Shown: positions 1 to 12,503, numbered from the stretch's first letter. The stretch is 64,000 nt of DNA from Sphagnum compactum (GCA_965153455.1 OZ234495.1:7374875-7438874), one strand, 5' to 3'. The notes: generated from the letters alone by a model not told the origin. Program-made: numbers and translations.

Positions 1-1019
1 TAGGGTGCGTGCACAATATAGATAAGGAACTGCCATTAACATGCAGAACCAGAAGTTGTCAATTGTGGGGAATTTCGTGAACTATTCTACACATGGGAGG
101 TAGATGATGGTCATGGGTGAAATAAGAAGGTATGCTGACGCCTGGTGCATATAACTTTATTTGGCAAGGGTTGTGGTGTGGACCCTAGCCAACCTGCTAA
201 GCTTTATTGATAATCTTCAGATCCCCCCCCCCCCCCACCATCATCCAAATTTCTAGGGCTTTTGGATTGACCCACTGCATAGATGGAGGGCGTCATAGCC
301 TCCATCTGTGGATTCCATACTTTGCAGTAGCAAGAGAGTTGCCATCAATGTTTGGGTCTTCAGCATCTCTCAGGCCAGGAGATATGATGCACGACATGGA
401 AGTTGAGTATGTTGATTCACATACGTATTGATGAGAAACTACTTGAACAACAAAAGTAGACTGTCCCAGTAGGGAATGAATCCGCACCAAATGTGCAGTT
501 GTTGAGTTCTGGCTGTCGATAAAGTTTGATCTTTCCCTGAGGCTGGTATTGCCCAAGAACCTGTATGAGCAATCAACCCAAGGAACAACTCTGCATTTTG
601 GAAACTTTGCTAACAGAACCCACCATCCTGTTTTGTTCAGAACAAAATGCTACTGGAATATCATCAGCATGGCACCAAACGCAGTTTTAGCACATCGGCT
701 GACTAATGCTTTTGGAATCTCCAATGTGCATATGTTCAAGTGGCTCACCTAAGGTTGAGGTCATTTGACAATTTCAATCAGAATCTGGATGAAAAATCAC
801 ATCCTACCCAAGGGTCTGGCGTAAGGATTGACTGCTCAAGCAGAGGAAACTGGGTATGGCAATCCAATGCTTCAAGCTGGACATATCCACCATTCACCCT
901 GCCCATGGGCCACAACCAAATCCATAACAGTGTTTAGCCTGCATGCACGAGTCACATGTTGCTCATGAGGTTAAACTGGTGTTTTGCAGTTCTGTAGTTT
1001 CCATAATAACCTCTGGTAA
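1..1019. other. Unassigned sequence, no supported gene
   Basis: This stretch is less AT-rich than most of the window. It has several short overlapping open frames on both strands (for example about 207-431 plus and 293-556 minus). None shows a family motif I recognise, and none has a convincing start, splice structure or extension, so no gene is called. It could hold exon or UTR fragments of a decayed gene. Confidence 0.5.
223..236 (+). repeat. Poly-C mononucleotide tract
   Basis: An uninterrupted run of 14 C, followed by ACC. It is a simple repeat, and its exact length is prone to sequencing error. Confidence 0.9.
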
Positions 1020-1034
1020 CTTACTGGTTTTTTC

Positions 1035-1335
1035 AAAACTTCAAAATCAAAGAACCTCTGGTTCAAGGTTGTTGAGAAAAATTTCCGAATCTAACAACCT
1101 TTGGTTTAGGGTATTTGAAATAGTTCAGAATCAAAGAACCTCTCATTCTGTGTTTTTGAAATTTTTCAGAGAGACAATTTATGGGGTTCATAAAAGTACA
1201 GGCACAGAACTGGTGGTTCAGGGTAGGTTCTGTGAACCAGTTCTTTGACTTTTTTAGAACCCCAGTTAAGGGTCAGAACCGGTTCTATGATTTTTGAGAA
1301 CCATCGATCAAGGGTGTTCATATAACCTACCTTTA
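1035..1335. repeat. Degenerate GGTTC/AGAACC-rich repeat
   Basis: The phrase ATCAAAGAACCTCT occurs at about 1048 and again about 80 bp later, in longer similar contexts. After that come many GGTTC and GAACC words up to 1330. A block with the same vocabulary, but no obvious co-linear alignment, lies at about 51840-52110. This is probably a worn tandem or dispersed repeat. No gene is seen. Confidence 0.4.
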
Positions 1336-1345
1336 CTCACTGATT

Positions 1346-3540
1346 CTCGGTTCTAAAAAGAGATAACCTCCCAACAGTCATGAGTTAAGCCTCTCCAATA
1401 ACCAGTTGCGGAAGTAGATCCCTACATCTGGGTGAGTGGCCTAATGGTGCCATTGGTTGATTTTGGTGCAAAAACTTGTTTTGTCCCAGACTACCCACAA
1501 AAACCAACAGGTTACTAGTACATAGAAGCATCTTTATGAGAGGTTATTAGTAGCATCTTTAATCATAACTGGTGTTTCCAAAAGGCTGTAAAACAAAGTC
1601 TGATACCTACAATGCAAAATGGCGAAGCAATGCCAATTTGTGATATTCTTCATCATGATCTTTCAGAGCCACCAACCATGTTGCAAAACATAGATTTACC
1701 AATCAGATTCATGACAGCTCATGTGTGCTAAGTGCTTCTGTCAAAGCATGTTTAGCACTTGTGCCATCCAGAGGAGAGGCGCTTGTTTAATCCAGAAGAA
1801 GTGGGGTAGGCCAAAAGCCAAGCTATTCTGGCTTGTCAGATGCTAACCAACCATTCATGATTACGCTAAACTACACACAAACAGCCAAAGCAATATCGTA
1901 CTCACAGTAATAACAATCCCCCATTCTCCACAGAAAATTCATCACCTTGACATAGCCTAGTAGTAGAAGTGATGGATCTAAATTGAAAGTCTACAAAGCA
2001 GTAGTATGGTTGATGGTCGATTGTTGCCCATTCAGCTACATCACAAATATGAAAAAAATTCACCCTGAAGTTCTGGATGGATGCTTTGGTGGATTATGAA
2101 CAAGTTGAACACAACACGCAACATGGTAAACAAGGGGTGTGTCACACTGTGGCCTTGCCATTTACATTAAAAAGTATCTTAAGGCAAAAGAAGAATTATG
2201 GAAACTCAAATATTTCACCATGCAAAAATATAATCTTCAAAAAATCCTCTAAAAGAAACCAAAATCTTTCAAGATATTATGACTCGTATAACTAATCTCA
2301 AGTTTCAACACAAGCCCAAGTATCATCTTTCAAAAATCCTCATATAAAAATAGACCTATGTATTACCTAGGGGCCAAAAGCTACTAAACTCTATAACAAA
2401 TCTAAACACAATATCCTTGCCTACCAAGGCAAGGCCAATAAACTTCTTCACTAAATCTATAATGTGGAGTGAAGGAGTTTATATTGATGCTTAAAAAGTA
2501 AAGCTAATGGGAATTAATGGAAATCAACAACCACAACCAAACAAAAATTGAGGTGGTAACAAAATCTTGGGCCTGACCGCACCAAGTCTTTTGGCTTTGG
2601 ACTTGTCAGACTTTTGATCGGGTCAACCGGTGCCCCTCTCTGACAATGCGGGCCTCCGTGTGGGGACCCGCCTCGATGGTGAAGGGCTTTATATAGTGAA
2701 TGGCGGAATTTAGAGGATAGAACGACAGTCACTCGACCAGCCTAATTCAACCATCAACAAGCACTAAAATTTGGGGCCCCACTTTAATCTGTGTCCCTAG
2801 TACACTCTTGACCTCTAATTGAGTCTCTGGCAGAGTCCCTACAGTCAATCGAAGTTTAGTTTCCATCATCTTGTGCCGTTTTCATTGTATCTAGAATCAA
2901 ATCACATTTAAGATTTGGCTCCAAGAACTCCTCTCTCTCTCTTCCCTGGTGAAGGACCTACATGCAAAATGCGTGTTGCGCAGGTACCAACTTTTTTAAT
3001 AACCAGGTTTTAGAAATTCATACCAACCTGGTCCTTGTATTAGGGTTGACGGCTTATATTTTTTGGGTATACGCCCGGTATTGAATCTGCTACAGCCCTG
3101 GTATGAAGCTGGTATTACCTCAGGTCCCTACCAGGTAGAATGGGTATTAGCTCATGTCCCTACCAGGCATGTACTTGTATGTACCAGTCTGGTCAGTACC
3201 CATGGTCGCCCAAATGCTCTCACCATGTTTACATCTTTCATGTACTGGTCACACTGCCAGTTAGTGGTTCTGAAGCATTTGTGTCTGTTTGAAGAGGATG
3301 GTCGGCATTCTCAGACTTTCCTATGAAGGGCTAAGTTTCCAAACTGAATGAAAGAATCATCTGCAGGCTAAAGACCCAAGAGTGGGGGGCATTCTCGAAA
3401 TAACAGGCATACAACAGTTGTCGAGTTCCACCCCCACATTTTAAGGGAGGTGCCCCACATGCGGGCTTCACCCAATATAAAGCACTATGCCTAGGTTATC
3501 ATGAACCTAAACCAAGATATATTGTTAGGTGTAGGAGTGG
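1346..3540. other. Unassigned, mixed-composition sequence
   Basis: No recognisable gene. A GC-richer patch at about 2560-2740 and a patch rich in ACCAGG/CCTGGT words at about 2990-3200 may be fragments of old repeats. The short open frames have no family features. A CT-rich simple stretch lies near 2932-2943. Confidence 0.45.
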
Positions 3541-3541
3541 T

Positions 3542-3647
3542 ATGCCTACTCCTTAACAGTAGAAGGGATTTTACACCTCAACTCCATCAGGCACAAAATG
3601 CTCACCCCTTAGGCACATAATGCTCACCACTCGTAAGGAGTAGGCGT
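3542..3647. repeat. Small inverted repeat with internal 22-bp tandem pair
   Basis: ATGCCTACTCCTTA (3542-3555) pairs with TAAGGAGTAGGCGT (3634-3647) at 13 of 14 positions, giving a hairpin with a loop of about 78 nt. Inside it a 22-bp unit beginning AGGCACA occurs twice in tandem (3589-3610 and 3611-3632) with few differences. No gene is associated with it. Confidence 0.6.
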
Positions 3648-3984
3648 AAGAGCCCTCCTCATTTCCAAGAGGGATAGCCATGGATAAGGGGTGCCTTCCA
3701 TATACATAAGGAAATTTCTTCAAGTGCTTTCTGTTGCTAGGAGACAAACTAAAAATTATATAGATACAAAGATTTCAAAAGGAACCTTTTGATCATGGTT
3801 TTTAATTTTAAAAATTTGTTTGACACAACCTAAGAACTTGTCAAATCTATTTCCAACTTCAATATGGGCCTCTGTCATTAGTCTATAGAGGCAATCCCTT
3901 TGCTTGCAACACATTTTTTTGCCATAAGAGATGCCACATAATAAAAAAGCTCCATAGATTCCTCTTGCTAGGGTAATGTTCATT

Positions 3985-4125
3985 TTTTTTCAATTTTGTG
4001 ATGTTGCTCAAGTGGTGATCATCCATAAATACATTTAACCAAATTTGGTAATATTCAAAATATGACATGAAAGTAGAAAATCTTAAGCACTATTTCATAT
4101 TATTGACAACTGTGGCAAAATTTTC
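3985..4125. repeat. Dispersed repeat R, copy 1
   Basis: About 140 bp that aligns well with 11214-11360, sharing among others the words ATGTTGCTCAAGTG, CATCCATAA, CCAAATTTGGT and AAATCTTAAGCA. A more diverged relative is at about 38430-38565. The similar peptides in the minus frames of copies 1 and 2 arise from this shared DNA and are not evidence of a gene. Confidence 0.7.
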
Positions 4126-4596
4126 TTTTCTTTTCTTTTCGATTTTTTCAATAAATAAAGGAATTCTGTAACAAAATATTCCTTTTTCTAAAAAAAATTC
4201 AAAATGGTGAAAATTTGCCTCCAAAATCCATTGATCGGGAATGGCGAAAGTAAAGTTAGTATCTAAGATAATATGAAGTCATGTCAAAGTGTAAAATTTC
4301 TTCCCTTGGCCCTTCATATTACACTTAAATATGCAACATGACCTCAACTAAAATTCAATCCATTGATTTGTGATTACTTAACTTTGTTGAGCTCTTACCC
4401 AAACCAAGTACCAAAATGACCACAATGCATAAGCTTACATTGGATGGTAGAAAAATTAAGAACAACAATTTTGGGTTATTATTTACCATGAAACATATGG
4501 AGCTGGTTTATTTATAATGTTTTGCAACTTTAGATCATCATGGAAGGAAGGCTTAGTGCCTATAGGCTAGGGCATGTCCAATATGGGGCCCCCAAA

Positions 4597-4800
4597 GTGA
4601 GCCAGCACCCACAAATGCACCATCCACTGGATGCCCCTCATGGCTCAGTTGTGCATGAACCTCGACTAATTTACTATCCAGTTTCACCTTCGTAACCCAA
4701 TCTATAAGAAGTATCTCCTAAATGTACATGTAGATGGGTAAGAAAATAAGTGATTTCTAGATAAGTTGATGGTTTATACATAGGTAAGGAATGTCTATTT
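4597..4800 (-). mobile_element. Truncated MITE copy (GTGAACCAGCACCC family)
   Basis: Starts with GTGAGCCAGCACCC and aligns in reverse orientation with the right half of the complete element at 9992-10378. Shared blocks include the GCATCCACTGGATGCCC-like block, CTCAGTTGTG, the GTTTCACCTT block and GATGGTTTATACATAGG. Homology fades after about 4790-4810, so the other terminus is missing. The foldback element begins about 60 bp further on. Confidence 0.75.
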
Positions 4801-4869
4801 TAATACTTGTCCAAGGAGAGTGGTCTTCAAGAAAATTATTTTCATTTTATTTTTTTGAGTTCAAGTGGT

Positions 4870-5727
4870 GATGAACATTTTAACTATCTTTCTTGCATTG
4901 CCATTTTTTTCAAAAAATTGTGGTCCAATGGTTAGATTGGCCCCTTTGGCCCAAAGGTTTAGGGTTTTTATTTATTTAATGTTAAAAATTCTCTTCCATG
5001 GAGAAATGAGAAAGATGATGTAGTCTTTAAGCAAATTATTTAAGCGAATTTTGTTTTGAGAGGGGGACTTAATCAAGTGTCCTCAACTTCCTCGAGGAAA
5101 AGGGGATTTGTAATTTTCCTAGGACAAATGGGTTCAAGTTCTTTGAAAAACTCATGTATCCCTATGGAAACATGATTGCCCAAAGCAAATGGGCCCATTC
5201 AAGCCTACAGGAACCCTATTTTAGGCCCATTTATTGCAAGGAATTGTAAGTTCCCTAGGGCAAATGGGCTTGTTTCTTGTGGAAACATGGTTGCTTGGGT
5301 GAATGCACCAAAGTTTCACAAGGAAAGGTGGTTGCATGGGGCAAATGGGTTGAAGTTCCTTGGGGAAACATGTTGGGAACATGAGCCCCAAGGAACATGT
5401 TTCCCAAAGGAACTTCAACCCATTTTTATTGGGGAACCATTTTTCTTTAAGGAATTTGAACCCATTTGCCCTAGGGGAGTTGCAAGTCCTTTCTCCACAG
5501 GAAGTTGGGGAAACTTGGTTAAGTCCCTTTCCCCATGTAAATTGCAAGTCCCATTCTCCTTAGGAAAACCTGCTTAAGGAAGTTGCACAGGGATTACATC
5601 CTCTTTCTCATTTATTTCAAAAGGATCAAACTTTGGACCTTTGGGTTGAAAGGCTGATTTTAACCATTGCACCACAATGTTTTTTGAAAAAAATGGCAAT
5701 GCAAGAAAGATAGTTATATGTTCATGA
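4870..5727. mobile_element. Foldback (giant imperfect hairpin) element
   Basis: An arm of about 97 bp at 4870-4966 is repeated in inverted orientation at 5622-5727, sharing AACTATCTTTCTTGCATTGC and CAATGGTTA. Inside lies a second palindrome: 5342-5373 pairs with 5394-5426 around a centre near 5384. For that reason both strands encode look-alike peptides such as TCFPKELQPI. The left half is longer than the right and contains repeated GCAAATGGG...TTCCT...GGAAACATG modules. Both arms contain tRNA-like A-box words (TGGTCCAATGGTTAGATTGG and TGGTGCAATGGTTA). No transposase is encoded. It is most likely a foldback-type non-autonomous transposon or an inverted SINE-derived duplication. Transcription through it would give a long hairpin RNA. 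Confidence 0.7.
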
Positions 5728-8577
5728 TACTTTTAGTATAGGAAAAAAAAAATCAAAAATAGTTTTCTTGTTAGAAATTGTGTTGTGTCAATTCCAATGT
5801 TGCATTTTATTTGTTGTTCATGTTTAGTGTTTGATATTGTTGATAGGTAATGTAAAAAAATTGAACTAATCGACAGTCACAACCCAATAATTATTATTTC
5901 CTATCTAATTGACATCCATCCTTCATGGTGCAACCTATAATATGCATTGACATTGTGATTTTTAAACTATTCCTAATCTAATTCCTAACTTTTAAAAAAA
6001 AAAAGTGTCCTTACATTTTCACATTAGATATTTTTTCTTGTTTATCTGATACATGCACAAGGGAATGATCCTAATTAGTCATTAAAATAACAAAAGGTGA
6101 AAATAGTTATCATTTGTGTTCATGACATCAATGGCCCTTTAGGACTTCACAATCTTGACTTCAATAATTCATAATTCAATGAAACTTTATTCAATCAATT
6201 ATTTATGATAAAACATCAAGTAAGTTGGCATTTGAAGTATTATTAAAAATAAACATTCAAGAAAATTTCTCAAAAAATAGATTCCTTTGTGTTCTTAATT
6301 AAAAAAATCCCTCGTGTTACATTCTTGAAACATATTCCTTATGCATTCATTTTCCACATCAAAACACATTTTTTGGTAAATTTAATTAGAGTTTTGAATT
6401 CTACATGATTTGGATAACCTTTTGATAAATAATTTGAAATGATTTTTTTTTTTAATGTGAGTCCTATGTTGTATTGAAGTTTGATGGGTCTCAAAAAATT
6501 GGGGTGTGATGTTTTTAGTGGTACCACCCAAGGATAAGTTTACCTTAATGTTCTAGAATTTCAACCTCTCTATAATTTTGTTAATAATAAAAAAATTCTT
6601 CCTTGATGACCAAATTAAATCCAAATGTTGTGCCTAGTAGCTTTGTCAGTTCACCTTCTAATGTTCATTTTCCATATATGTTTTGTTTCCTTACTAATGT
6701 CCCATATTGTTTTTTCTAGTCGAATTTTAGTTTTGAAATTTACAAAAAACAGTTCTTCAAGTCCACTTTTCTATTGACATTGACCTCATCTCCTACCAAT
6801 ATCAATGTAGTACTTATTGTGCATGTTGGAAAAAGGAGCTTATGGAAAGCTTTAACAAAAGGTGGGGTTCCCACTTTTCAATTCGTGCCAAAGACCATCA
6901 AAAAATTAAGTGAAAATTTCAATCACCTAGTTTGGTTAATATGATGGACTAGCCTTGGGGACTTTTTGGCATGTCAAAGGGTTTTCTTCAACCTATGTGT
7001 TTGTTTGTTTCCTCTTTGTTATGGATCTTTCCATTTGTTCCAAAGAAAAGAAGAAGAAGAAGGTTGTATCCGTTGAGGGACTTCCATGCCAAGATTTACT
7101 AAATCAAGATGGAATAATGTTTCATGTTTTGATTGCATGGTAAAATTGAGCATGTATCCTTGACAATTTCAAATTGGGATGATAAAATCCATAATCAATG
7201 TTAATCAATGAAAATCATTCATTATCCATGTTTTGTTTTCCCATTTACCAATAATATTTAACAATTAGCAAGCCTCTTGAGATTGGATAACACTAGTTAT
7301 AACTAATGATTTTTTGGGTTTGGGAATAGACCTTTTTTTAAGGTGAAATGCTACCAACATATTGTTTTAATTGACTTGATACAAAGCCTAACAAAATTGA
7401 GGGAAAACATGTTAGCATACATGTAAATTTTGTTTTTTAATTCTAGAAGAAATTTGACCCATTTGAAGGATATGAAAAAAATTTATAGATATTTAAAATG
7501 ATTAAACAGACACAACTCTTTTGTAATAATGAAAAATGTAAAGTAATGCCCCATGGTGGGGGCATTCCTCAAACAAGGGCCCTAGGCAAGGCATAGTTGA
7601 GCCTAGTGTTACATTTCAAGAATAACTTCACTTGTTGGCAATGACACAATGTAAAGCACAAGGTGAATCATGAATTAAGGAGAGGCGCCTTACTCTTGTA
7701 AGGACAGACACTAGCAGTCTCTAATCAACTGGACTCGTAGCCTATTTACGAAGCCTTGTGTAAAATACAAGGCATATTTCATGTCCTTCACTATCAACAT
7801 TTGTCGTCCTTAAAAGGACCCAAAAGAATTGAAACGTTCCACTTTTTACTTTGACTAATTTGAACCCACAATTTCAGGGAATCAAGAACTTGTACCCACC
7901 ACCACCAACCTATTTCCAACCATTTACACTAATGCCGACATAGTGCTTCTTAACAAGTATTAAGCATCTTCCCTGTTTTTGTGATTCTGCATCTAGACAA
8001 GTGTTTTACCATTGTAATAGTCACTTTCCAATCTTACTTAGAATCTTATATTGGACCTTACATTTTCTAAGTTGCACAACAAACTCGAAAACGTGCATAA
8101 AAGGACCCCAAAAGTGAGTATAGAGAGCATCTATCTTTCTTGAAAAAAATGGATCAGACCAAAGGCAGAAAAGGATAAAAAGAAGCAAGCAATACTTTTG
8201 TACTGCCTGCAATAAATACATGTTGCTAATTTTGTATGTGGGTAAAGTACAAATTTGAAGGATCGAAAGGGGCTGGTGATGAAGAGTGTGATCTTTGGAA
8301 GTCTTCAGTGTGCAATTAATTTACTTTAGGGGAACGTTCGTTGTGTTATGAGCTACTTCCTTCACTTTATAGCAGGGGGATCTCATATACGATATAAATT
8401 GTGGCAGAAACCTTGAACTCTTTAGAACACTCACAGATACAAAAATCTTCAGAATCTAATTACCGATTTGAAGCGCCACTCTAATTTAAGTATGCGTGTT
8501 CGTCCGTCAAACATAAGGGTTGTCTGCCTGCCAAATGTATCTAGAGTATAAGTACAAATCCATAAATACCACGCAAT
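5728..8577. other. AT-rich unassigned sequence
   Basis: No supported gene. The open frames are short, AT-driven and without motifs. At 7550-7790 a GC-richer patch (GGTGGGGGCATTC) resembles the text near 3385 (GTGGGGGGCATTC) and may be another worn dispersed repeat. Confidence 0.5.
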
Positions 8578-8765
8578 TCTGTTTTTTTGAAAGCACAACA
8601 GCAGCAGACCAGACCTGACAAGCCGTTGGCACCTCCAAGTCAAGCTCAGCTGCAGTGGGCCGGCATGTCTTTCACCTGCTCACCAGTGGGTTTGAACCCA
8701 GAACCTTTTTTGAGGTCCCAGACAGGGGGCTATATCAATAAGCCAACACCCCTTGGGTACAAGGC
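8578..8765 (-). mobile_element. tRNA-derived SINE-like unit
   Basis: Read on the minus strand it starts with a Pol III A-box-like GGTGTTGGCTTA near 8752-8740. About 40-50 bp later comes GGTTCAAACCC (complement of 8688-8699), a good B box. A GC-rich body follows, and it ends in an A-run (complement of 8581-8587). Head, body and tail in that order fit a plant SINE. No target duplication was identified and no cloverleaf is claimed. Confidence 0.5.
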
Positions 8766-9152
8766 TATTGCTTTTGACACGAGTGGCGGATGATGAAACC
8801 CTAGCTCGATGCTGAAAAAGATTAAGAGTACCTACATAGATGTCCTACTTGTATATATAGTTGTGGCATGATTCCATGTATAAGAATAACTATTAACTAT
8901 TGTCACTGTGATCCTTAGCTAATTAATTTTCAGTCTCAGACAAAAGTCTAATTAAGTTTCCACGAGAGGAAATAAGTGAGAAATCTTTATTTATTTATTT
9001 AAATAGATCTTGCGACAGAAGGCTGAAGCATGATTTTAAAAAAAAGAAAATGAAGACAACAAATGGTCATCTGCTATATAAGAAAGACCAAAAAAAAAAG
9101 ATAAAAAAGCACACAAATAATGCACAAGAACCCTGTCCGCAAATAGCTCTTA

Positions 9153-9460
9153 CAAATGGAACTCTTACTTCACTCAAAATAACTAAGAAAACAAATTCAA
9201 ACCATCAAATCCAGCAAACGCAGTGGCCTGAGAAAAAAATATTTCTTTTGACTTATGCACAAGCCTATTCGAATGGACATTGAAAATAATGGTCCCGTTC
9301 TACCATTTCCATTGGTCCTCTAAAATTTTCACAAACCTAACAAACCCTAATACACAGCTAACTCTTAGTTCACTCAAGATGACTAAAAAACCAAAATCAA
9401 ACTACCAAATCCAGCACTTTCCGTTGACAATAACATTTTTTCTTCACTCCTAAATACAAG
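9153..9460. repeat. Degenerate tandem duplication, period about 200 bp
   Basis: AACTCTTACTTCACTCAAA, followed by a CCATCAAATCCAGCA-type block and ACAAGCCTATTC, recurs about 200 bp later as AACTCTTAGTTCACTCAAG, ACCAAATCCAGCA and ACAAGCCTGTTC. This shows an old local duplication. The small open frame at 9050-9283 overlaps the first unit, is lysine/asparagine-rich, and is not considered a gene. Confidence 0.55.
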
Positions 9461-9991
9461 CCTGTTCAACACTCTCTTAGGTCTTTTACTTCATTACTAC
9501 TGTTTTGATTGTTTTGGTTTTCCTCTTGTGTTTACATTTGCTTCGACATGCCTTGTACTTAGTGTGGATGGATTTTCAATCTTGTTTATATACATATATA
9601 CAGGGTTTTCTCTCTTGGTACACTAATACTATAGCCCAGGAGAGGGTTAAAAAGTAACCAGTGAGCAGGAGTATACGTCTATAGTCTATACATGGGGAGT
9701 AGGGTTGACAGAAGCAGACACTTCCTTTTCAGTTCATAGGATCACACCAATTCCATAATAATCTAAAGGAGCAGTTAAGACAGAGCAGCGATCCAGAGCC
9801 CTGCATGCATCAGAGTTACTTAGTAGGATGATTGTATAAGTACTATGGAACAGGCCTGTTCCACCTAGGAACGCAGTGAGCACAGTAAACGTGATACCGT
9901 TCCGTCAGGAGGTCACTGGTTCTACCAGGGTTTCTAAACGGTGTTCCCCCACCCTTTGTCAGTGTTCCCCATTGTTGATTCACATATTCAT

Positions 9992-10378
9992 CCACAGTGA
10001 ACCAGCACCCACCAGCGCACCATGAAGGATGAATGGTAAGTGGTGATGAAACAGTTTTGTGTCGGGTTCCAGTTCATTAGCTAACCATGGTGATTAGCTC
10101 AGTTGCTGTTTTTGGTTGTTTTTCTACCTACCCACTAACAACCCACCAGCAGGTTGTTATTAGGTAAGTAGTAAAAACAGCCCCTTACCTATGTATAAAC
10201 CATCTAGTTACTTAGTAGTTACCTATTTTCCTACCTATTTGCCTATGTATGGGACCTATTTCTTACAGAATTGGTTACCAAGGTGAAACCAAATATTAAC
10301 TCAGTTGAAGTTCATCCACAACTGAGTAATAATGGGCATCCAGTGGATGCTGCACTGGTGGGTGCTGGTTCACTGTGG
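9992..10378. mobile_element. Complete MITE with 24-bp perfect TIRs
   Basis: Positions 9992-10015 and 10355-10378 are exact 24-bp inverted complements with the core GTGAACCAGCACCCACCAG, and weaker inverted similarity runs a further 20 bp or so inward. The 387-bp element has no coding capacity and is rich in CCTA/CTAC words. A 9-bp word GATTCACAT lies just outside both ends (9979-9987 and 10381-10389). It could be a Mutator-type 9-bp target duplication if the true ends lie a few bases outside the matched TIR. A truncated relative is at 4597-4800 and a shorter one at 12504-12706. Confidence 0.85.
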
Positions 10379-11213
10379 CCGATTCACATCACAAGTGTAA
10401 CTGGCATAATCAAAAGTGGAACCAGCAAATCAGCACCTGTCTCATGTACTAACAAACCAGCATTGTCCGGTTTATGATTTTGAAAGGAACCTTTGGTTTT
10501 GGTTTTTAACTTTTTTGTTTTTATTTTGGAGGCTTGTTTGAACTTCGTGTAAGGTTTTCACAATAACGGTTTTCTTTTGGATTTACTCAACCTCCAACTC
10601 CCAAGACTTCTCAAATAATTCTAAGCCTAGTCTGGTTACAGATCAGGTTCAATTCCTTCCGTCTATATGTCACTCAATTAAAATTTATTTTTTATTTTTT
10701 CTTAACTAGTGTGCATAACACTGAAGACAAAAGATACTGAGTGTATTAAATATTACTTACAGCCAAGTAAAATTAATAACTTGCTTACAAAGCAAGGTTT
10801 GGTTGTTGCTCTTTTTAAAAACTTCTTCTTGTATAGCATATAGCTAAAGAACTTCGACCTATTAAAAAAGCGACAAGATCTTGATCTAGCCTTTGGTTTC
10901 AGCTTCAGCAAAATATCAATTGCACAATTTGGAGCCAACTTGAATTCCAACCAAAATTTGAATCTCCTATCCAAATATTCTAAAACTTGGATGGGAACTG
11001 GCCAAAGATATTTTATGTTCCACTTATTTCAAATATGTATTCCAATTGCTATTCATCTCATTTTATTTTCCTATAATGCAATTTTGGTTTAGTTATAATT
11101 TTAATCAAATGTTAAGGAATTTAATGTTTTGTGTATAATAAATGAAGTAATAAAAAGTGAAATATATATATTTTAAATGAAATTAAATGAATGTTAAATT
11201 ATGGCCTGGACCT

Positions 11214-11360
11214 CTTTTTCTTTTTTCAATTTTGTGATGTTGCTCAAGTGACAATCATCCATAATTACATTTATCCAAATTTGGTGATACTCAAAATATG
11301 GAAAAGTAGGAAATCTTAAGCATCCTTTCATTTTATAGTCAATTGTGGCGATTTGTGATG
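11214..11360. repeat. Dispersed repeat R, copy 2
   Basis: Aligns with 3985-4125 over about 140 bp in the same orientation, including TTTTTCAATTTTGTGATG, CATCCATAATTACATTTA and GGAAATCTTAAGCA. It lies inside the 2.27-kb segment with inverted ends. It has no coding function. Confidence 0.7.
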
Positions 11361-12503
11361 ATTTTCTTATAACATTTTTTTTAACAATTCGCAATTTGCA
11401 ACCGAATATTATTTTTCTCAAAGTGGCAAAAACTCGCCACCACAAAAATCAGTGCGTGGACTTGGGCGTATTTTAGACATTATTTTGGTAAGTGGTCTCG
11501 TGGTGCTCGACAAATTGACCAACTTGAAGATGTGTGGTTGGATTTCCAAGCAGCCTGAAAACAAAACAGGTGCACACTTGCCCTAAGTCGGATTTGAGTA
11601 TGTGAGATGGGATGATGGTGGAGGCCTCCTCTAGAGTTTGGCTTGGTGAACTTGATGGTGGCCAAATGTAGGGGTCCAACCCCAGCTTGAGAGGGAATCT
11701 TCCATTAGTGTACTTGCACTTTTATTGCAGATTAGTGAGTGGCCCGAGGAGAAATATGCTCAGAGGCAACTTGTGAGGATTTAATCACCTGCTTTTGGAA
11801 GGGAACCCGTTTTGGTGTCTTATTCAGGTACTTTTTTTTTGAGGTTTTTTGCTTTGGTGGGACAGCTAGGTGGTCATCTGTGGGTTCCACTTGTAGGTTT
11901 TGCTAGTTCCCCTTGTGATATGAACCAACTGTGAGGAACACTATAGGGAACATGTGTTGTTATGTGAATCTAACGGTGGGGAACGCTTTGGAACGAGCTC
12001 CAATAGAACCCGTTTCCCCTGCCGGAACGGCGTCTCGCGCCAAGGGAATCCATACGTTCCTAGGTTTAATGGGCCCTACCTGGCCTGTTCCATAGTACCT
12101 TATATCTCAGCTCATTTTGGTTCGCTGAGTTGGGGTTAAAATACACCCTATGTACCACCATTGGCCTACCCAGTGCCCTCAGGAAACAAAGATATTTTAT
12201 GAAAGGAGCTCCCAACAAAGGTCCAAGCTGGGGTTAGACGACCCTCCTTATTCAAGGGAATAGGGACAAAAGAGATCATACAAGTGTATTCAAATCAACT
12301 TGCTTTGGATGCTAGCCCAAGCGTGCAAGACCGAAAACTGTTCCAAACTTACCATGTCCCATTCAAATAGGGCTTCCTTTTGGAAATGTATGAGGCTTGG
12401 GTGGTGCTCTCATCTCTTGTCTTTGAGAGGTTACGCATCCTAAGACTACTTTCACTTTAAGATGCTGAATTCTGGAGTTCTTATGAGATCCAACGCATGT
12501 GTC

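Larger units (their letters stand above)
9835..12104. mobile_element. Candidate element with inverted ends (2.27 kb)
   Basis: The left end, from TATAAGTACTATGGAACAGG (9835 on), reappears inverted at 12082-12104, where GGCCTGTTCCATAGTAC is followed by CTTATA. The match is about 22 bp with one indel. Further in, CCTAGGAACG (9864-9873) pairs with CGTTCCTAGG (12055-12064), and CCGTTCC/GGAACGG words also match. The left arm contains a perfect 16-bp palindrome (9847-9862). No transposase frame is visible inside. The segment contains the MITE at 9992-10378 and repeat R copy 2. It is a possible non-autonomous DNA transposon with nested insertions. No clear target duplication was found. Confidence 0.5.

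Noticed and set aside
5176-5577. 133-codon plus frame and 108-codon minus frame
   Set aside because: The two frames encode near-identical motifs because the DNA is palindromic. They belong to the foldback element and show no protein family features.
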